Positions 8,610-17,818 are shown, counted from the stretch's first letter. The stretch: DNA of 64,000 bases from VAZQ01 sp040510075 (GCA_040510075.1 JBEVJT010000001.1:3862-67861); one strand, 5' to 3'. Notes: generated by a model from the sequence alone, not told the origin. Numbers and translations: made by a program.

Positions 8610-9086
8610 ATGCCGCGGAAAAAGCCATTTCGGATTGGTCGGTCGCGTACGGGACTCGGTTTGTTCGCTACCGAGGAGATTCCCAAATTAGCTTTCATCG
8701 TGGAGTACAGGGGGCGGCGCATCAGCAACGAAGTTGCGGAAAAGTTGGAGACGCGCGGTAATCGCTATTTGTACGAAATCAACAGCCGCTGGACTATCGA
8801 CGGCACGACGCGCAAGAATCTCGGCCGTTATGCCAACCACTCATGCCGCCCGAATGCGGAATCGCATTTTACCAAGGGAAAGGTGATCCTGCGGGCGATC
8901 AAGAAGATCAGACCCGGCGACGAGATCACGTACGATTACGGACGCGACTATCTGCTGAACGTGATCAAGCGGAGCGGATGCAAATGCAACAAATGCCGGG
9001 AAAAGCGCAATGCGGCGCGGCGGGCAAGGTATGCGGCAAAGATGAGGTCCTTACGTAGGCGGCGGTCAGGCCATGGGAGTGGTTAA
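8610..9086 (+). CDS. SET-domain protein lysine methyltransferase
   Basis: A 158-residue protein that is almost entirely a SET domain. GLGLFATEEI begins the fold, RYANHSCRPNAE (residues 73-84) is the SAM/pseudoknot motif, and EITYDYG (residues 105-111) carries the catalytic tyrosine region. A post-SET zinc-type cluster GCKCNKC (Cys124, 126, 129) follows, then a very basic tail (RRARYAAKMRSLRRRR) suited to nucleic acid or acidic partners. SET proteins transfer methyl groups to lysines; bacterial targets are mostly unknown. It faces away from the fumarase gene and stands alone. The start ATG precedes the conserved first strand directly. Confidence 0.88.
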   Translation: MPRKKPFRIGRSRTGLGLFATEEIPKLAFIVEYRGRRISNEVAEKLETRGNRYLYEINSRWTIDGTTRKNLGRYANHSCRPNAESHFTKGKVILRAIKKIRPGDEITYDYGRDYLLNVIKRSGCKCNKCREKRNAARRARYAAKMRSLRRRRSGHGSG

Positions 9087-9105
9087 GCGGAACGCACCGC
9101 ACTGA

Positions 9106-9309
9106 TCAGCGCGCCGGCACCTCGACCGGCGCGCAATTCCGCCGGCCCTGAGCCAAGCAGTTGTCAATCGCTCGCTGCTCGATCATGGCGTTGATCAGCC
9201 ATATCCCGCCGCCGATCAGGATTACCAAAAACAGCAAAAGCACGATATTCCCGTTGCGGCGATCCTTCTCGCTCGCACTTTCCACTCCGCTTTGTTCCGG
9301 TTCTTGCAT
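9106..9309 (-). CDS. Small membrane protein downstream of cckA
   Basis: A 67-residue protein from ATG 9309 (an alternative start lies at 9321, four codons upstream). It has a polar N-terminus with acidic and basic residues, one transmembrane helix (IVLLLFLVILIGGGIWLINAM) and a short extracytoplasmic tail with two cysteines (NCLAQGRRNCAP) that could form a disulfide. I recognise this as a conserved family in Bradyrhizobium-like genomes, of unknown function. It sits 15 bases after the cckA stop on the same strand, so it is probably the last gene of the cckA transcript. Confidence 0.7.
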   Translation of the reverse strand: MQEPEQSGVESASEKDRRNGNIVLLLFLVILIGGGIWLINAMIEQRAIDNCLAQGRRNCAPVEVPAR

Positions 9310-9324
9310 CAAATAGTTCACGCT

Positions 9325-11907
9325 TCAGCTCGCTATGCTCTCCTTCACGGCGGTGACGAGTTGCTTCAGCGTGAAAGGTTTAGGCAGAAAGTTGAACTGA
9401 CTGTGATCGGGGAGGCTTTTTTCGAACGTATCCTCAGCATAGCCGGAGACAAAAATGATCTTGATGCCTGGATTGCGCTTGCGCAGTTCTCGCATGAGGG
9501 TGGGTCCGTCCATTTCCGGCATGACAACGTCCGAGACCACCAGATCCACCGTGCCTCCGTGTTTTTCGAGTTCCTCCAGCGCTTCCCTCCCGTTTCCGGC
9601 TTGCAGAACCGTGTAGCCGCGCGACGCCAGCCCCCGCGCGTTCAGTGCGCGCAGTCCCTCTTCGTCCTCGACCAGCAGTATCGTGCCCTGACCGGTAAGG
9701 TCGCTGACGGCCGTTCGCATGACTTCATCGGCAGCCGAGATAGCGCCCGCAATGGCAGGCGCCGTCGCCTCGGGAAGGCGCGCCGGCTCGATATCATCCG
9801 CTCCGGGAACGTACCGCGGCAGGAATATTCGGAACCGGGTCCCTTTGCCGAGTTCGGAATGGACATAGATGAATCCGCCCGTCTGCTTGACGATACCGTA
9901 GACGGTGGAAAGACCAAGTCCGGTGCCCTTGCCGATATCCTTGGTCGTGTAAAAAGGATCAAAGATCTTGTCCATGATCTCCGGCGCAATTCCGGTGCCC
10001 GTGTCCTCCACACCTACCAGCACATATTCCCCGAGCGGCATTCCCTTCGCCTGCAGTCGCTCGCTTTCCTCAGCGCGCACGTTGGAAGTCCGCAGCGTGA
10101 GCTTACCGCCGAACGGCATTGCATCGCGCGCATTAACCGCGAGATTGATGATGACCTGCTCGAACTGACCGACGTCCGCCTTAACCGGCCACAAATCGCG
10201 GACCTGGGGAACCTCGAGCGTCACATTCTCGCCGATCAGACGTCGGAGCAACACCGTGAGATCGGACAGTGCCTCCCCCAGGTCCATCACCTGCGGGCGC
10301 AGGGTCTGCTTGCGCGAGAACGCAAGCAGTTGACGCACCAGACTCGCCGCCCGGTTGGAGTTCTGTTTGATCTGCATGATGTCCTGAAACGAGGGATCCG
10401 TCGGCCTGTGTGCGTTCAGCAGAAAGTCAGTCGCCATCATGATTGCGTTCAGCAGATTGTTGAAATCGTGGGCGATGTTGCCTGCAAGGCGCCCGATCGT
10501 CTCCATCTTCTGCTGTTGATTGAGCTGGTTCTCCAGCGTGCGCTGCTCCGTGGTCTCAAGCGCGTAGACGATCGCGGCCTCCTTTTCGCGCTGCTGCTCG
10601 TCCTCAATGGGCGTTACGAAGAAAGTGGCAAACCGGTCGCCGGCCCCCGCCAAGGCGGTGTCCACGGGCGGGATTTCGCCTTGTCCTTCCGCCCCCCTGC
10701 GAATGGCAGCTTCAAGCGCGTTGCGGTCCCGTTCGATTACGACACTGAGAATCGAACGATCGGGCGAGGCCTCGCCTTTGAAAAGGCTGTTGAACACGCG
10801 GGCGAACCTCGCGTTCGAATCTGCAATGCGTCCTTGCTTGTCCACCGTTGCGATCGCCATCGGCGTATTCTGAAAGAACCGCATGAACCGTACCTCGGCC
10901 GCGCGCTGTGGATCGCTGCCATCGTCGCGGGCACGGTTGAGCACGAGCGTGCGGGAGCTTCCCGGGGCACCATCTGCGCCAAACGCCACTTTATGAAAGA
11001 GTCGCGCGGGAACGGTGTGACCGCTGCGGGTCTTGAGATCGATGTCGAGGACTTCCGTCTTCACATCGCCAGGTACCGCACTCATTGCGGTGAGCAAAGC
11101 TGCGCCTTCCCCGGCAATGATGTCGTCGAGCTTGAGCCCCCCCGACCCAACCTGCGCCAAGTCGTAGTCGAGCCAATTGGCCAACGTGGCATTCAGATAG
11201 ACAACGCTTCCGTTTGCGTCCGCCGAAAAGAAACCGGCAGGGGCGTGATCGAGATAATCGATCGCCTGCTGCAGTTCCTGAAATACGTTTTCATGCCGCT
11301 CAAGCTCGCGCGTGACATCGCTGATTGACCAAACTGTCATGCCAGCTTGACGCCTTGCCTGCCCGAGGGGGCGCACGCGAATGCGCAGCCAGCGTCCCTC
11401 CTCACCTTTATGCGCGCCGAGCCGTACCTCCTCCTGAGCGCGGCGGCCTTCGCGCGCCCCTCTGAGCAATCGATAAAGCGATTCCGAAACTCCGGGGTCC
11501 CCGATGAATACGCGCTCGACTGGGCGCACTTCGTCTGGACCGGAAGCTCCGATCAATTCCAGATAAGCTGCATTGGCGTATGCCACGCGTCCATTTGTGT
11601 CGGTGACCAGGATGCCTTCGCTTGCACCGCCTACCAGGGGCGCCAATAGCGGAGTCACCGAGTCAGGCCGCGCCGCGCGCAGAATGCCGGCCGCCACTGC
11701 AAACAGCAGAAAGACCCCCATTGTGGCGAGCAGGGCAAGCAAGCCCAGAATATAGGTCTGAGCATTGGCGCGGCCGACAAAAAGAACCCCGGCGGCGGCA
11801 CTCGCGAGCATCACCCCTATAAGGACAACAAGGCCAATGCTGCCGCCCGCCTGCTTGACCTCGGATTGATCGAGCGGAATCGGTGCTTGAGATGTTCGCA
11901 GCTGCAT
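9325..11907 (-). CDS. cckA: Hybrid sensor kinase/phosphatase CckA
   Basis: An 860-residue protein with two N-terminal transmembrane helices (residues ~24-75), two or three PAS domains (~90-460), a HisKA domain with the phosphorylated His in GNIAHDFNNLLN (~479), and an HATPase domain (NLAVNARDAM, EDTGTGI, GTGLGLSTVYGIV). It ends in a receiver domain with the acceptor Asp in VVSDVVMPEMDG (~794). This is the CckA architecture. CckA sends phosphate through ChpT to CtrA and CpdR to control the alphaproteobacterial cell cycle, and acts at the cell pole. A GGAGGA site abuts the start. The adjacent fliO-like and dksA genes match a neighbourhood I recognise in Rhizobiales. Confidence 0.95.
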   Translation of the reverse strand: MQLRTSQAPIPLDQSEVKQAGGSIGLVVLIGVMLASAAAGVLFVGRANAQTYILGLLALLATMGVFLLFAVAAGILRAARPDSVTPLLAPLVGGASEGILVTDTNGRVAYANAAYLELIGASGPDEVRPVERVFIGDPGVSESLYRLLRGAREGRRAQEEVRLGAHKGEEGRWLRIRVRPLGQARRQAGMTVWSISDVTRELERHENVFQELQQAIDYLDHAPAGFFSADANGSVVYLNATLANWLDYDLAQVGSGGLKLDDIIAGEGAALLTAMSAVPGDVKTEVLDIDLKTRSGHTVPARLFHKVAFGADGAPGSSRTLVLNRARDDGSDPQRAAEVRFMRFFQNTPMAIATVDKQGRIADSNARFARVFNSLFKGEASPDRSILSVVIERDRNALEAAIRRGAEGQGEIPPVDTALAGAGDRFATFFVTPIEDEQQREKEAAIVYALETTEQRTLENQLNQQQKMETIGRLAGNIAHDFNNLLNAIMMATDFLLNAHRPTDPSFQDIMQIKQNSNRAASLVRQLLAFSRKQTLRPQVMDLGEALSDLTVLLRRLIGENVTLEVPQVRDLWPVKADVGQFEQVIINLAVNARDAMPFGGKLTLRTSNVRAEESERLQAKGMPLGEYVLVGVEDTGTGIAPEIMDKIFDPFYTTKDIGKGTGLGLSTVYGIVKQTGGFIYVHSELGKGTRFRIFLPRYVPGADDIEPARLPEATAPAIAGAISAADEVMRTAVSDLTGQGTILLVEDEEGLRALNARGLASRGYTVLQAGNGREALEELEKHGGTVDLVVSDVVMPEMDGPTLMRELRKRNPGIKIIFVSGYAEDTFEKSLPDHSQFNFLPKPFTLKQLVTAVKESIAS

Positions 11908-12179
11908 TCCTCCAGGGACGAATCGATTCTCATGCCAAGCAGTGCCTCAGCGGGTGAGTCCAGGCAAGCTCAACCCTGTCGCACGGTGTTTCCCGTCACA
12001 GACTTAATTGCAGAAGTCGGATCGGGCGGGAAACATGCCGGGACCGATGCACGGCCACGAAAGCGCCCGCTTACCGCCGAAGATCCTCATTGCAAATCGA
12101 GGGTCTCAGGGGGCTATGCCGCTTGGATTTTTGTTAGTATTCAGAGTGGGTCTGCGGCAGCGGCAGTGGGGAAGAGGTA

Positions 12180-13181
12180 ATGTTCAACATGTTGTTCGGC
12201 GAAGGCCAATACGCCTTGAAGATGGTAGTCGCCTTCATAGTCGTTTTTGGGCTGCTGGCACTCGCGCTCTGGGTCTTGCGGCGGTTCGGGGGCGAACGTC
12301 TTAACAATAGCGGCGCACGTGGTCGACAGCCGAGACTTGCCGTCGTCGACTCGGCCGGCGTCGATGGCCGTCGCCGGCTCCTCTTGATACGGCGGGACAA
12401 CGTGGAGCATCTCGTGATGATCGGCGGCCCAACAGATGTCCTCATTGAGCCACATATCGTGCGTGCGGCCGGGGCTGCACGCGAAGTTCCCGCGTCCCGC
12501 ATTTCAGGTGGCGAAACCCTGCCGCGACCCGTACCGCTCAACGACGGAACCATGTGGCCGTTGCAGCCCGAGCCTGCGGCAAGAATTGAACCAAGCCTTC
12601 GGCCCGAGGCGCCCGCTCGTCCTGCGCGAGCAGTACCATCCGCGAGCGAAGAAAGTCCGGACCGGTCAGAACCCAACATACCCTCACCTCCGCCGCCGGC
12701 GCTGCGGGAACGCCGCATACGGCCTGAGGCGCTTACCGGGGTGCCCGAAGAGCAGTCGCGCACGCCTCTACCCAGCGAAAATGAAAGGAGCGTTCCACCG
12801 CCTCGCCCGGCTCCGCGGCGCGAGCCCCGCATGAGGCCCGCAAGCACACCCGCACCCGCTGCGGCTTCAGAGCCGAGCGCGCCCTCTTCTGCAGACCAGA
12901 GCCTGGCCGATGTGGCACAGCGGCTTGAGGCCGCGCTCCGCCGCCCTGCACGAGACGATGCCACGCGCACGGGTAATGGCAAACCCGCCGCCGCAGAAGG
13001 TGAGGTCGAGGCGCACATACCCGCTGCACAACCGCACCGGCCGGCAGTCTCGGAGCCGCCGAAGCCACCCCGCTCAGAGGCTAGGGTCACCCGCAGTGAA
13101 CCCAAAGCCGCGCCCGGCTCGCTCTACGACAGCCTCGAACAGGAAATGGCCAGTTTACTGGGACGGCCAGGCAAAGCCTGA
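12180..13181 (+). CDS. fliO: FliO-like membrane protein with long disordered tail
   Basis: A 333-residue protein with one N-terminal transmembrane helix (VVAFIVVFGLLALALWVL). A FliO-type cytoplasmic beta module of about 60 residues follows (PRLAVVDSAGVDGRRRLLLIRRDNVEHLVMIGG), then a Pro/Ala/Arg-rich disordered tail of roughly 230 residues. FliO assists assembly of the flagellar type III export gate. The VD-grrrLvLirRd-EHLlliGG signature is good. No other flagellar gene occurs in the window and the gene is divergent from cckA, so a non-flagellar role is possible. The tail is compositionally biased and its C-terminal helix (YDSLEQEMASLLGR) is the only likely structured part. Confidence 0.75.
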   Translation: MFNMLFGEGQYALKMVVAFIVVFGLLALALWVLRRFGGERLNNSGARGRQPRLAVVDSAGVDGRRRLLLIRRDNVEHLVMIGGPTDVLIEPHIVRAAGAAREVPASRISGGETLPRPVPLNDGTMWPLQPEPAARIEPSLRPEAPARPARAVPSASEESPDRSEPNIPSPPPPALRERRIRPEALTGVPEEQSRTPLPSENERSVPPPRPAPRREPRMRPASTPAPAAASEPSAPSSADQSLADVAQRLEAALRRPARDDATRTGNGKPAAAEGEVEAHIPAAQPHRPAVSEPPKPPRSEARVTRSEPKAAPGSLYDSLEQEMASLLGRPGKA

Positions 13182-13207
13182 GGCGGAGGCAAGCGCCCCG
13201 CTAACCA

Positions 13208-13648
13208 TTATTCGTTGCGGTAAATGCGCTCCCGGCGCTCATGTCGTTCCTGTGCCTCGAGCGAGAGCGTCGCAATTGGCCGCGCTTCGAGCCGCTTGAG
13301 GGAGATCGGCTCTCCAGTTTCCTCGCAGTAGCCGTAGGTGCCGTCCTCAAGGCGCGTAAGGGCCGCATCGATTTTCGCGATCAGCTTTCGCTGACGGTCG
13401 CGGGCACGCAACTCGATGGCGCGATCGGATTCCGATGAAGCTCGATCTGCAAGGTCAGGATGGTTCTCGCTTTCCGCCTGCAGATGGGCCAGCGTTTCCT
13501 TGGCCTCCTTGAGAATTTCCTCCTTCCAGTTGAGCAGCTTCTGGCGGAAGTACTCCCGCTGGCGCTCGTTCATGAAGGGCTCTTTGTCAGAAGGTTTATA
13601 GTTTTTGCTCTTGCCAAATGCAGTTACGCCGTTTTTCTGCGAGGACAT
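13208..13648 (-). CDS. dksA: RNA polymerase-binding transcription factor DksA
   Basis: A 146-residue protein with a coiled-coil region (residues ~26-100) carrying the tip motif DLADRASSESDRA that reaches into the RNA polymerase secondary channel. A globular C-terminus GYCEETGEPISLKRLEARPIATLSLEAQ follows. DksA works with ppGpp to control rRNA and stress promoters. Only one of the four zinc cysteines of E. coli DksA remains (Cys108). The others are Thr, Ser and Ala, so zinc binding is unlikely; this pattern is familiar in Rhizobiales DksA. ATG 13648 is chosen; the longer start at 13672 adds eight atypical residues. It converges with the fliO-like gene. Confidence 0.93.
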   Translation of the reverse strand: MSSQKNGVTAFGKSKNYKPSDKEPFMNERQREYFRQKLLNWKEEILKEAKETLAHLQAESENHPDLADRASSESDRAIELRARDRQRKLIAKIDAALTRLEDGTYGYCEETGEPISLKRLEARPIATLSLEAQERHERRERIYRNE

Positions 13649-13817
13649 TGAAACCCCATTTGGAAACCACACCCCCTAGCTTGGGCGGCGAGCTTATATC
13701 GGGCCACGCGGAACCCGACAACAACCTTCAGATTGGTCCTCGCGCGCCAGCAATCAGAGCGCTTTCTCGCCTGTTCACACATCTCGGGCTCTGGCCGGCA
13801 AACAGCAATAAGCGCCT

Positions 13818-15398
13818 TCACGCTCCATGTGAGCGACCGTCACCCGATCCTTCCCCGGCCGTCGTCAGTTCGGCGGGGGCCGAGTTCCCGCGCGCAGCAT
13901 CGGCCTCTTCGACTGGAAGGTTTGCGTGCTGTGGATCGTCCGGTAACTCGGCAAGCACAGGTTCCTTTGGCAGCTGCGGTACCACAGCACCGATCTTAGC
14001 TTCGATTTCTTCCTGTTCGTCACCCGCACGAAGCAATGCGAGCTCTTCGTTACGTTGCAATTCCTCCTCACGTGCGCGGGCCTGCCGAGCGAGCGAGCGC
14101 TCGCGATAATGAAACCACCAATAATAGACCTGCATCGCCGCTCGCCCGAGAGCCCCACCCGCCCAGACCAGTTCGAATGGAGCAAACAGTCGCCAGCGGT
14201 CATCCCCTTCGACAATGGCTTGGGCGAGAATATCGCCTGCCATGGCGGTGGTGTTTAGTCCGTGTCCGCCGAACCCGCTTGCCAGCCACAGCCCAGGTGA
14301 CAGCTCACCGATTTGAGGCATGCGATGGAGCGGGTTCCCCAAAACGCCCGACCAGGCATATTCCGCCTCTACGGCGCCCAGTTGCGGATAGACTTCTCCA
14401 ATGTCGCGCAAGAGGTCGCCGGCATAGCGCCGGGCGTCGCCTTGCCATGTCGTAGATCTGCCGGACCACAGCAGTCGATCGTCATCGATAACCCGGTAGT
14501 GGTTATCGGCAAGGTCGGTGTCGGTGACTGCGCCGCTATAGGTCACCGCATTGCGCAACCGGCCTCCCAAGCGCTCGGTCACGATGACATAGGACCATAT
14601 GGGAACGAGCGTGCCAGTCACGCGGGGCAGGAGAGATCCCAGGTGCACATTGCACGCGAGTACGATTTTGCTTGCGCGCACGCGCGCCGACGGTGTCGTG
14701 ACGCGTTTTCGCACTCCACCGGCGTCCAGGGACAGGGCAGGCGTATCTTGAAAAATCCGCGCTCCTGCTCGTTCGGCTGCTTCGGCCAAGCCCAGAGCGT
14801 AGTTGAGCGGATGAATGTGAAATGCGTCTGGCCAGTGCAGAGCCTGAAAGTAGTGCCGGCTCTTGAGCGTCTCGCGGACCTGCTCGATGGTCCACATTTC
14901 CAGCTTCGCGCCTAATTGCTCGTACAGAAGAAGATCGGCCGCCAGCTGATCACGATCATCAACTTTTGAAGGTTTGAGCCAGCCGGCAACAGGAGCCACC
15001 CCCGGCATCTGCGCTTCCGTGATGGTGCTGCGCACATAGCGCAGCCCCATCTCTGACAGCTCCCACAAGGCCCTGGCATGATCGAGGCCGACCCGCGCGA
15101 TAATCTTGTCCAGTGACTCGGCGAAGCCCGGCAACACGAAGCCGTCGTTGCGGCCCGATGCGTTCCAGGCAATGTGTCGGCTTTCCAGGACCGCAACGCT
15201 CCAGCCGCGACGGGCGATCTCGCGCGCGGCGGTCAAGCCGGCGAGGCCCCCGCCGATCACGCACACATCAATGTCCAAGTCGAACGTGAGGCGGCCCCTT
15301 TGCGGGGCCGTGATCATGGTCGCGCTGTACCAGCTGAAACCATAGGGTGCGCGTTCAGCCTCGGCTGGGTTCTGCGTTACTGGGACTCCGGATTGCAC
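13818..15398 (-). CDS. FAD-dependent amine/amino-acid oxidoreductase (DAO family)
   Basis: A 526-residue protein with an N-terminal Rossmann fold (VCVIGGGLAGLTAAREIARRG) and a DAO-type C-terminal flavin segment (LWLASGFGGHGLNTTAMAGDILA). It resembles gamma-glutamylputrescine oxidase and other DadA/PuuB-like oxidases that oxidise amines to imines. Residues after about 430 are an added acidic, low-complexity tail (EEELQRNEELALL ... EEADAARGNSAP) not typical of the enzymes. A GTG start at 15398 is chosen because the PYGFSWYSAT segment before the Rossmann fold is conserved in this family. The gene is divergent from sixA, 45 bases away. The substrate cannot be told. Confidence 0.8.
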   Translation of the reverse strand: MQSGVPVTQNPAEAERAPYGFSWYSATMITAPQRGRLTFDLDIDVCVIGGGLAGLTAAREIARRGWSVAVLESRHIAWNASGRNDGFVLPGFAESLDKIIARVGLDHARALWELSEMGLRYVRSTITEAQMPGVAPVAGWLKPSKVDDRDQLAADLLLYEQLGAKLEMWTIEQVRETLKSRHYFQALHWPDAFHIHPLNYALGLAEAAERAGARIFQDTPALSLDAGGVRKRVTTPSARVRASKIVLACNVHLGSLLPRVTGTLVPIWSYVIVTERLGGRLRNAVTYSGAVTDTDLADNHYRVIDDDRLLWSGRSTTWQGDARRYAGDLLRDIGEVYPQLGAVEAEYAWSGVLGNPLHRMPQIGELSPGLWLASGFGGHGLNTTAMAGDILAQAIVEGDDRWRLFAPFELVWAGGALGRAAMQVYYWWFHYRERSLARQARAREEELQRNEELALLRAGDEQEEIEAKIGAVVPQLPKEPVLAELPDDPQHANLPVEEADAARGNSAPAELTTAGEGSGDGRSHGA

Positions 15399-15443
15399 TG
15401 GACTATGCTAGTCTGCCTCGCCGCAAAAATCGATCTTCGTGCT

Positions 15444-15971
15444 ATGCGCCTGATGCTGCTCCGACACGCCAAGGCTGAGAAAGCCGACGCAGACATGCGT
15501 GATCATGAACGCGCACTCAATGCGCGTGGTAAGAGCGACGCAGCCAGTATAGGCGCGTATCTGTCTCGCCATGGACTTGCGCCTGAGCTTGCCGTCTCCT
15601 CGACGGCAAAGCGCACGCGAGAGACCTGGGAAGTAATCGCACAAAAATTTTCAGTTGCGCCCGCCTCGCGTTTTGACGACCGCCTGTACAATGCCAATGC
15701 AAAAGCAATCTTACAGGTCATCAGAGGGATCGAAGCGCGCGCACACACGCTCATGCTCATCGGTCACAATCCGGGCCTGCATGAGTTTGCGTGCAGCGTG
15801 ATCGCATCTGGCGATATAGAGGAGCGAGAGCTGCTGCGCGAAGGCCTGCCTACTGCCGGGCTGGCGGTGATCGGAGTGGCAGGCGCGCAGTGGCGCGATC
15901 TGCACTTCCATGGCGGTCGGCTTGAGCATTTCGTGACGCCCCGCTCCTTGGCAACGGCCGATCGGGTGTAG
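15444..15971 (+). CDS. sixA: SixA-type phosphohistidine phosphatase
   Basis: A 175-residue histidine phosphatase with the catalytic LMLLRHAKAEK motif at the N-terminus, a second arginine in SSTAKRTRETW and the second catalytic histidine in LMLIGHNPGLHEF. SixA removes phosphate from histidine residues, for example of Hpt domains or PTS proteins. This makes it a plausible partner of the phosphorelay components encoded nearby (CckA; the broken Hpt gene at 26.7 kb), although that link is inference. The ATG at 15444 sits directly at the conserved first strand; longer upstream readings overlap the divergent oxidase gene. Confidence 0.88.
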   Translation: MRLMLLRHAKAEKADADMRDHERALNARGKSDAASIGAYLSRHGLAPELAVSSTAKRTRETWEVIAQKFSVAPASRFDDRLYNANAKAILQVIRGIEARAHTLMLIGHNPGLHEFACSVIASGDIEERELLREGLPTAGLAVIGVAGAQWRDLHFHGGRLEHFVTPRSLATADRV

Positions 15972-16015
15972 TCATCATCCATGGCAGTCGCCCATCAAAG
16001 CGCACGATCCGAAGA

Positions 16016-16468
16016 ATGTACAAGAACATCCTGGTGCCGATCGAGCTCGAGGAGGTGGAGCGCGCCCGTGCCGCAATTGGCGCCGCCCGAGCCTTGGTTG
16101 ACCAATCCGGCGGCAGCATCCGGTTGGTGCACGTGCTGCCGCTCACGCCTGTGATGCTTGCAGAATACGTTCCGCCCGATTTTGAAATGCAACAAAGAAA
16201 AACGGCCGAAGCCGCCCTCGCCGGAATGGTGGAAGAATTGCGGCTAACTTCCGGACGCGTATCCGCGGTTGTTCGTCAAGGCGGCGTGTATCAGGAAATT
16301 CTGGAGGAGGCGGCGAGCGTCGGCGCAGACCTTATCGTAATGACGTCGCAGCAACCGCACCGGCATGCGGTCCGCTCGTATTTTCTAGGCTCCAATAACG
16401 GCCAAGTCGTTCGTTATGCCAAGTGCTCCGTTCTCGTTGTCAGGCAACCGAGAGCAAGCTCAGCGTAA
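16016..16468 (+). CDS. Universal stress protein (UspA family)
   Basis: A 150-residue single Usp domain. MYKNILVPIELEE is the first strand and GADLIVMTSQQ precedes the nucleotide-binding loop. SYFLGSNNGQVVRYAKCSVLVVR is a slightly altered form of the ATP-binding G-2x-G-9x-G(S/T) motif, with FLGSNNGQVV in place of the usual LLGSVAEKVL. Such proteins are induced by starvation and stress. It starts 45 bases after sixA and may share its transcript. The altered loop retains the glycines and serine, so ATP binding is likely. Confidence 0.88.
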   Translation: MYKNILVPIELEEVERARAAIGAARALVDQSGGSIRLVHVLPLTPVMLAEYVPPDFEMQQRKTAEAALAGMVEELRLTSGRVSAVVRQGGVYQEILEEAASVGADLIVMTSQQPHRHAVRSYFLGSNNGQVVRYAKCSVLVVRQPRASSA

Positions 16469-16534
16469 CCACGCCGAGCTTCACGAGGTGCTCCTGCAAC
16501 TCGCCTGGTGCGATGTCTGGACCCCCCCGCACCG

Positions 16535-17818
16535 ATGCGTGCCCTAGAAATGCTGGATTTGTGCGAGAAGCGCGGACTGCGTACAGCGGAGAGAAAGTTG
16601 CCCGCATTCCCAAAACTCACCGGTTCGGCAACCGCACTTATGGTGTGCGCTGCACTGATCATCGGCGTGCCCATTGACGGCTCGCACGCCCAAAGCGTCA
16701 CACAAACAAAAAAAGGAGCCGAACGAAAGCCGGCCGCGAAGGCCGAAAAGCGCGGCCCGGAAGAGCGCGCCATATTCACGCAGGAGGACGAAGAAGCAGC
16801 AATCGTTATCGGCTTTCCCGAAGCGCGCGCGTGGGGAGATTCCGATAGCGACTTTGCGCGCCTGCTGCCGCTGGCAGCAGGCCCCTGGTTGGCAATCTCC
16901 GGCGGTGGCTCCGATGGCGCGTTTGGGGCGGGCGTTCTGGCTGGCTGGTCGAAGGCGGGAAACCGGCCGGATTTTGCGGTCGTCACTGGAGCAAGCATCG
17001 GCGCTCTGATCGCACCGTTTGCCTTTCTCGGCTCGCGCTATGACGATAAGCTGCGCGAGAATTTCACGACCATTGCAGCGGCTGACATATTCGAAGATCA
17101 GCCGACCCGCGACAGCTTGTTCGATTATTGGCCGCTAAAGCGCCTCATCGAACAGCGCATGACCCCCAAATTGCTCGGCGAAATAGCGGCCGAGCACGGG
17201 CGCGGCAGGCGCTTGCTTGTCGTCACAACCAACCTCGACTCCGGGCGTCCAGTAATCTGGGACATGGGCGCAATCGCCGCGCACGGAGATGCAAACGCGC
17301 TCAAGCTGTTCCGAGAAGTCTTGCTTGCATCCTGCAGCATTCCCGGATTCTTTTCTCCGGTTGCGATCGCCGTGGAGGCAAAGGGGAAGCGTTTCCAGGA
17401 GATGCATGGAGATGGAACGCTGACCGCGCCCTTCTTCGTTCTGCCGCAAACCAGGTTCGCAGCGGATGGCACCTCCAGGCCGCCACTCACACAACTTTAT
17501 GTCGTTGTAAATTCAAAGCTCGTTCCGGAATTCAACATGGCTGAGAACAACGTAGCGGGCGTGCTCGGCCGTTCTATCGGAGTCGCGCTCACATCTGCTC
17601 TGCGCTCCGAAGTATCCTTGCTCAGCGTCGCGTCCCAGCGCATCGGTTTCGCATTGCAGATCGCGCATATTGATACGGCCTTCACTTATCCGTCGCGCGG
17701 ACCGTTCGACGGTAAGTACATGCAGGCGCTCTACGAATTTGGAAATGCCGCTGGCCAGAAAGGGGCGGCGTTCGAGGATGGCGCAAGCGTTTACCTGCGC
17801 CGGTCCAGTGCCCGGTAA
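16535..17818 (+). CDS. Secreted patatin-like phospholipase
   Basis: About 427 residues. A hydrophobic signal (ALMVCAALIIGVPIDGSHAQ) ends near residue 53, followed by a charged linker and the patatin domain. The oxyanion motif SGGGSDGAFGAG, the nucleophile serine in TGASIGAL (GxSxG) and the Asp of the dyad in MHGDGT are all present, so it should hydrolyse acyl esters of lipids. ATG 16535 or 16550 are both possible; the first in-frame start at 16508 gives an unusually long leader. It follows the stress protein by about 70 bases on the same strand. The C-terminal half (SVASQRIGFALQIAHIDTAF) is conserved in this alphaproteobacterial subgroup. Confidence 0.85.
   Translation: MRALEMLDLCEKRGLRTAERKLPAFPKLTGSATALMVCAALIIGVPIDGSHAQSVTQTKKGAERKPAAKAEKRGPEERAIFTQEDEEAAIVIGFPEARAWGDSDSDFARLLPLAAGPWLAISGGGSDGAFGAGVLAGWSKAGNRPDFAVVTGASIGALIAPFAFLGSRYDDKLRENFTTIAAADIFEDQPTRDSLFDYWPLKRLIEQRMTPKLLGEIAAEHGRGRRLLVVTTNLDSGRPVIWDMGAIAAHGDANALKLFREVLLASCSIPGFFSPVAIAVEAKGKRFQEMHGDGTLTAPFFVLPQTRFAADGTSRPPLTQLYVVVNSKLVPEFNMAENNVAGVLGRSIGVALTSALRSEVSLLSVASQRIGFALQIAHIDTAFTYPSRGPFDGKYMQALYEFGNAAGQKGAAFEDGASVYLRRSSAR

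Noticed and set aside
9292..11328. A 678-codon plus-strand open frame opposite cckA
   Set aside because: Shadow of the GC-rich cckA gene; no known motif and no ribosome binding site.
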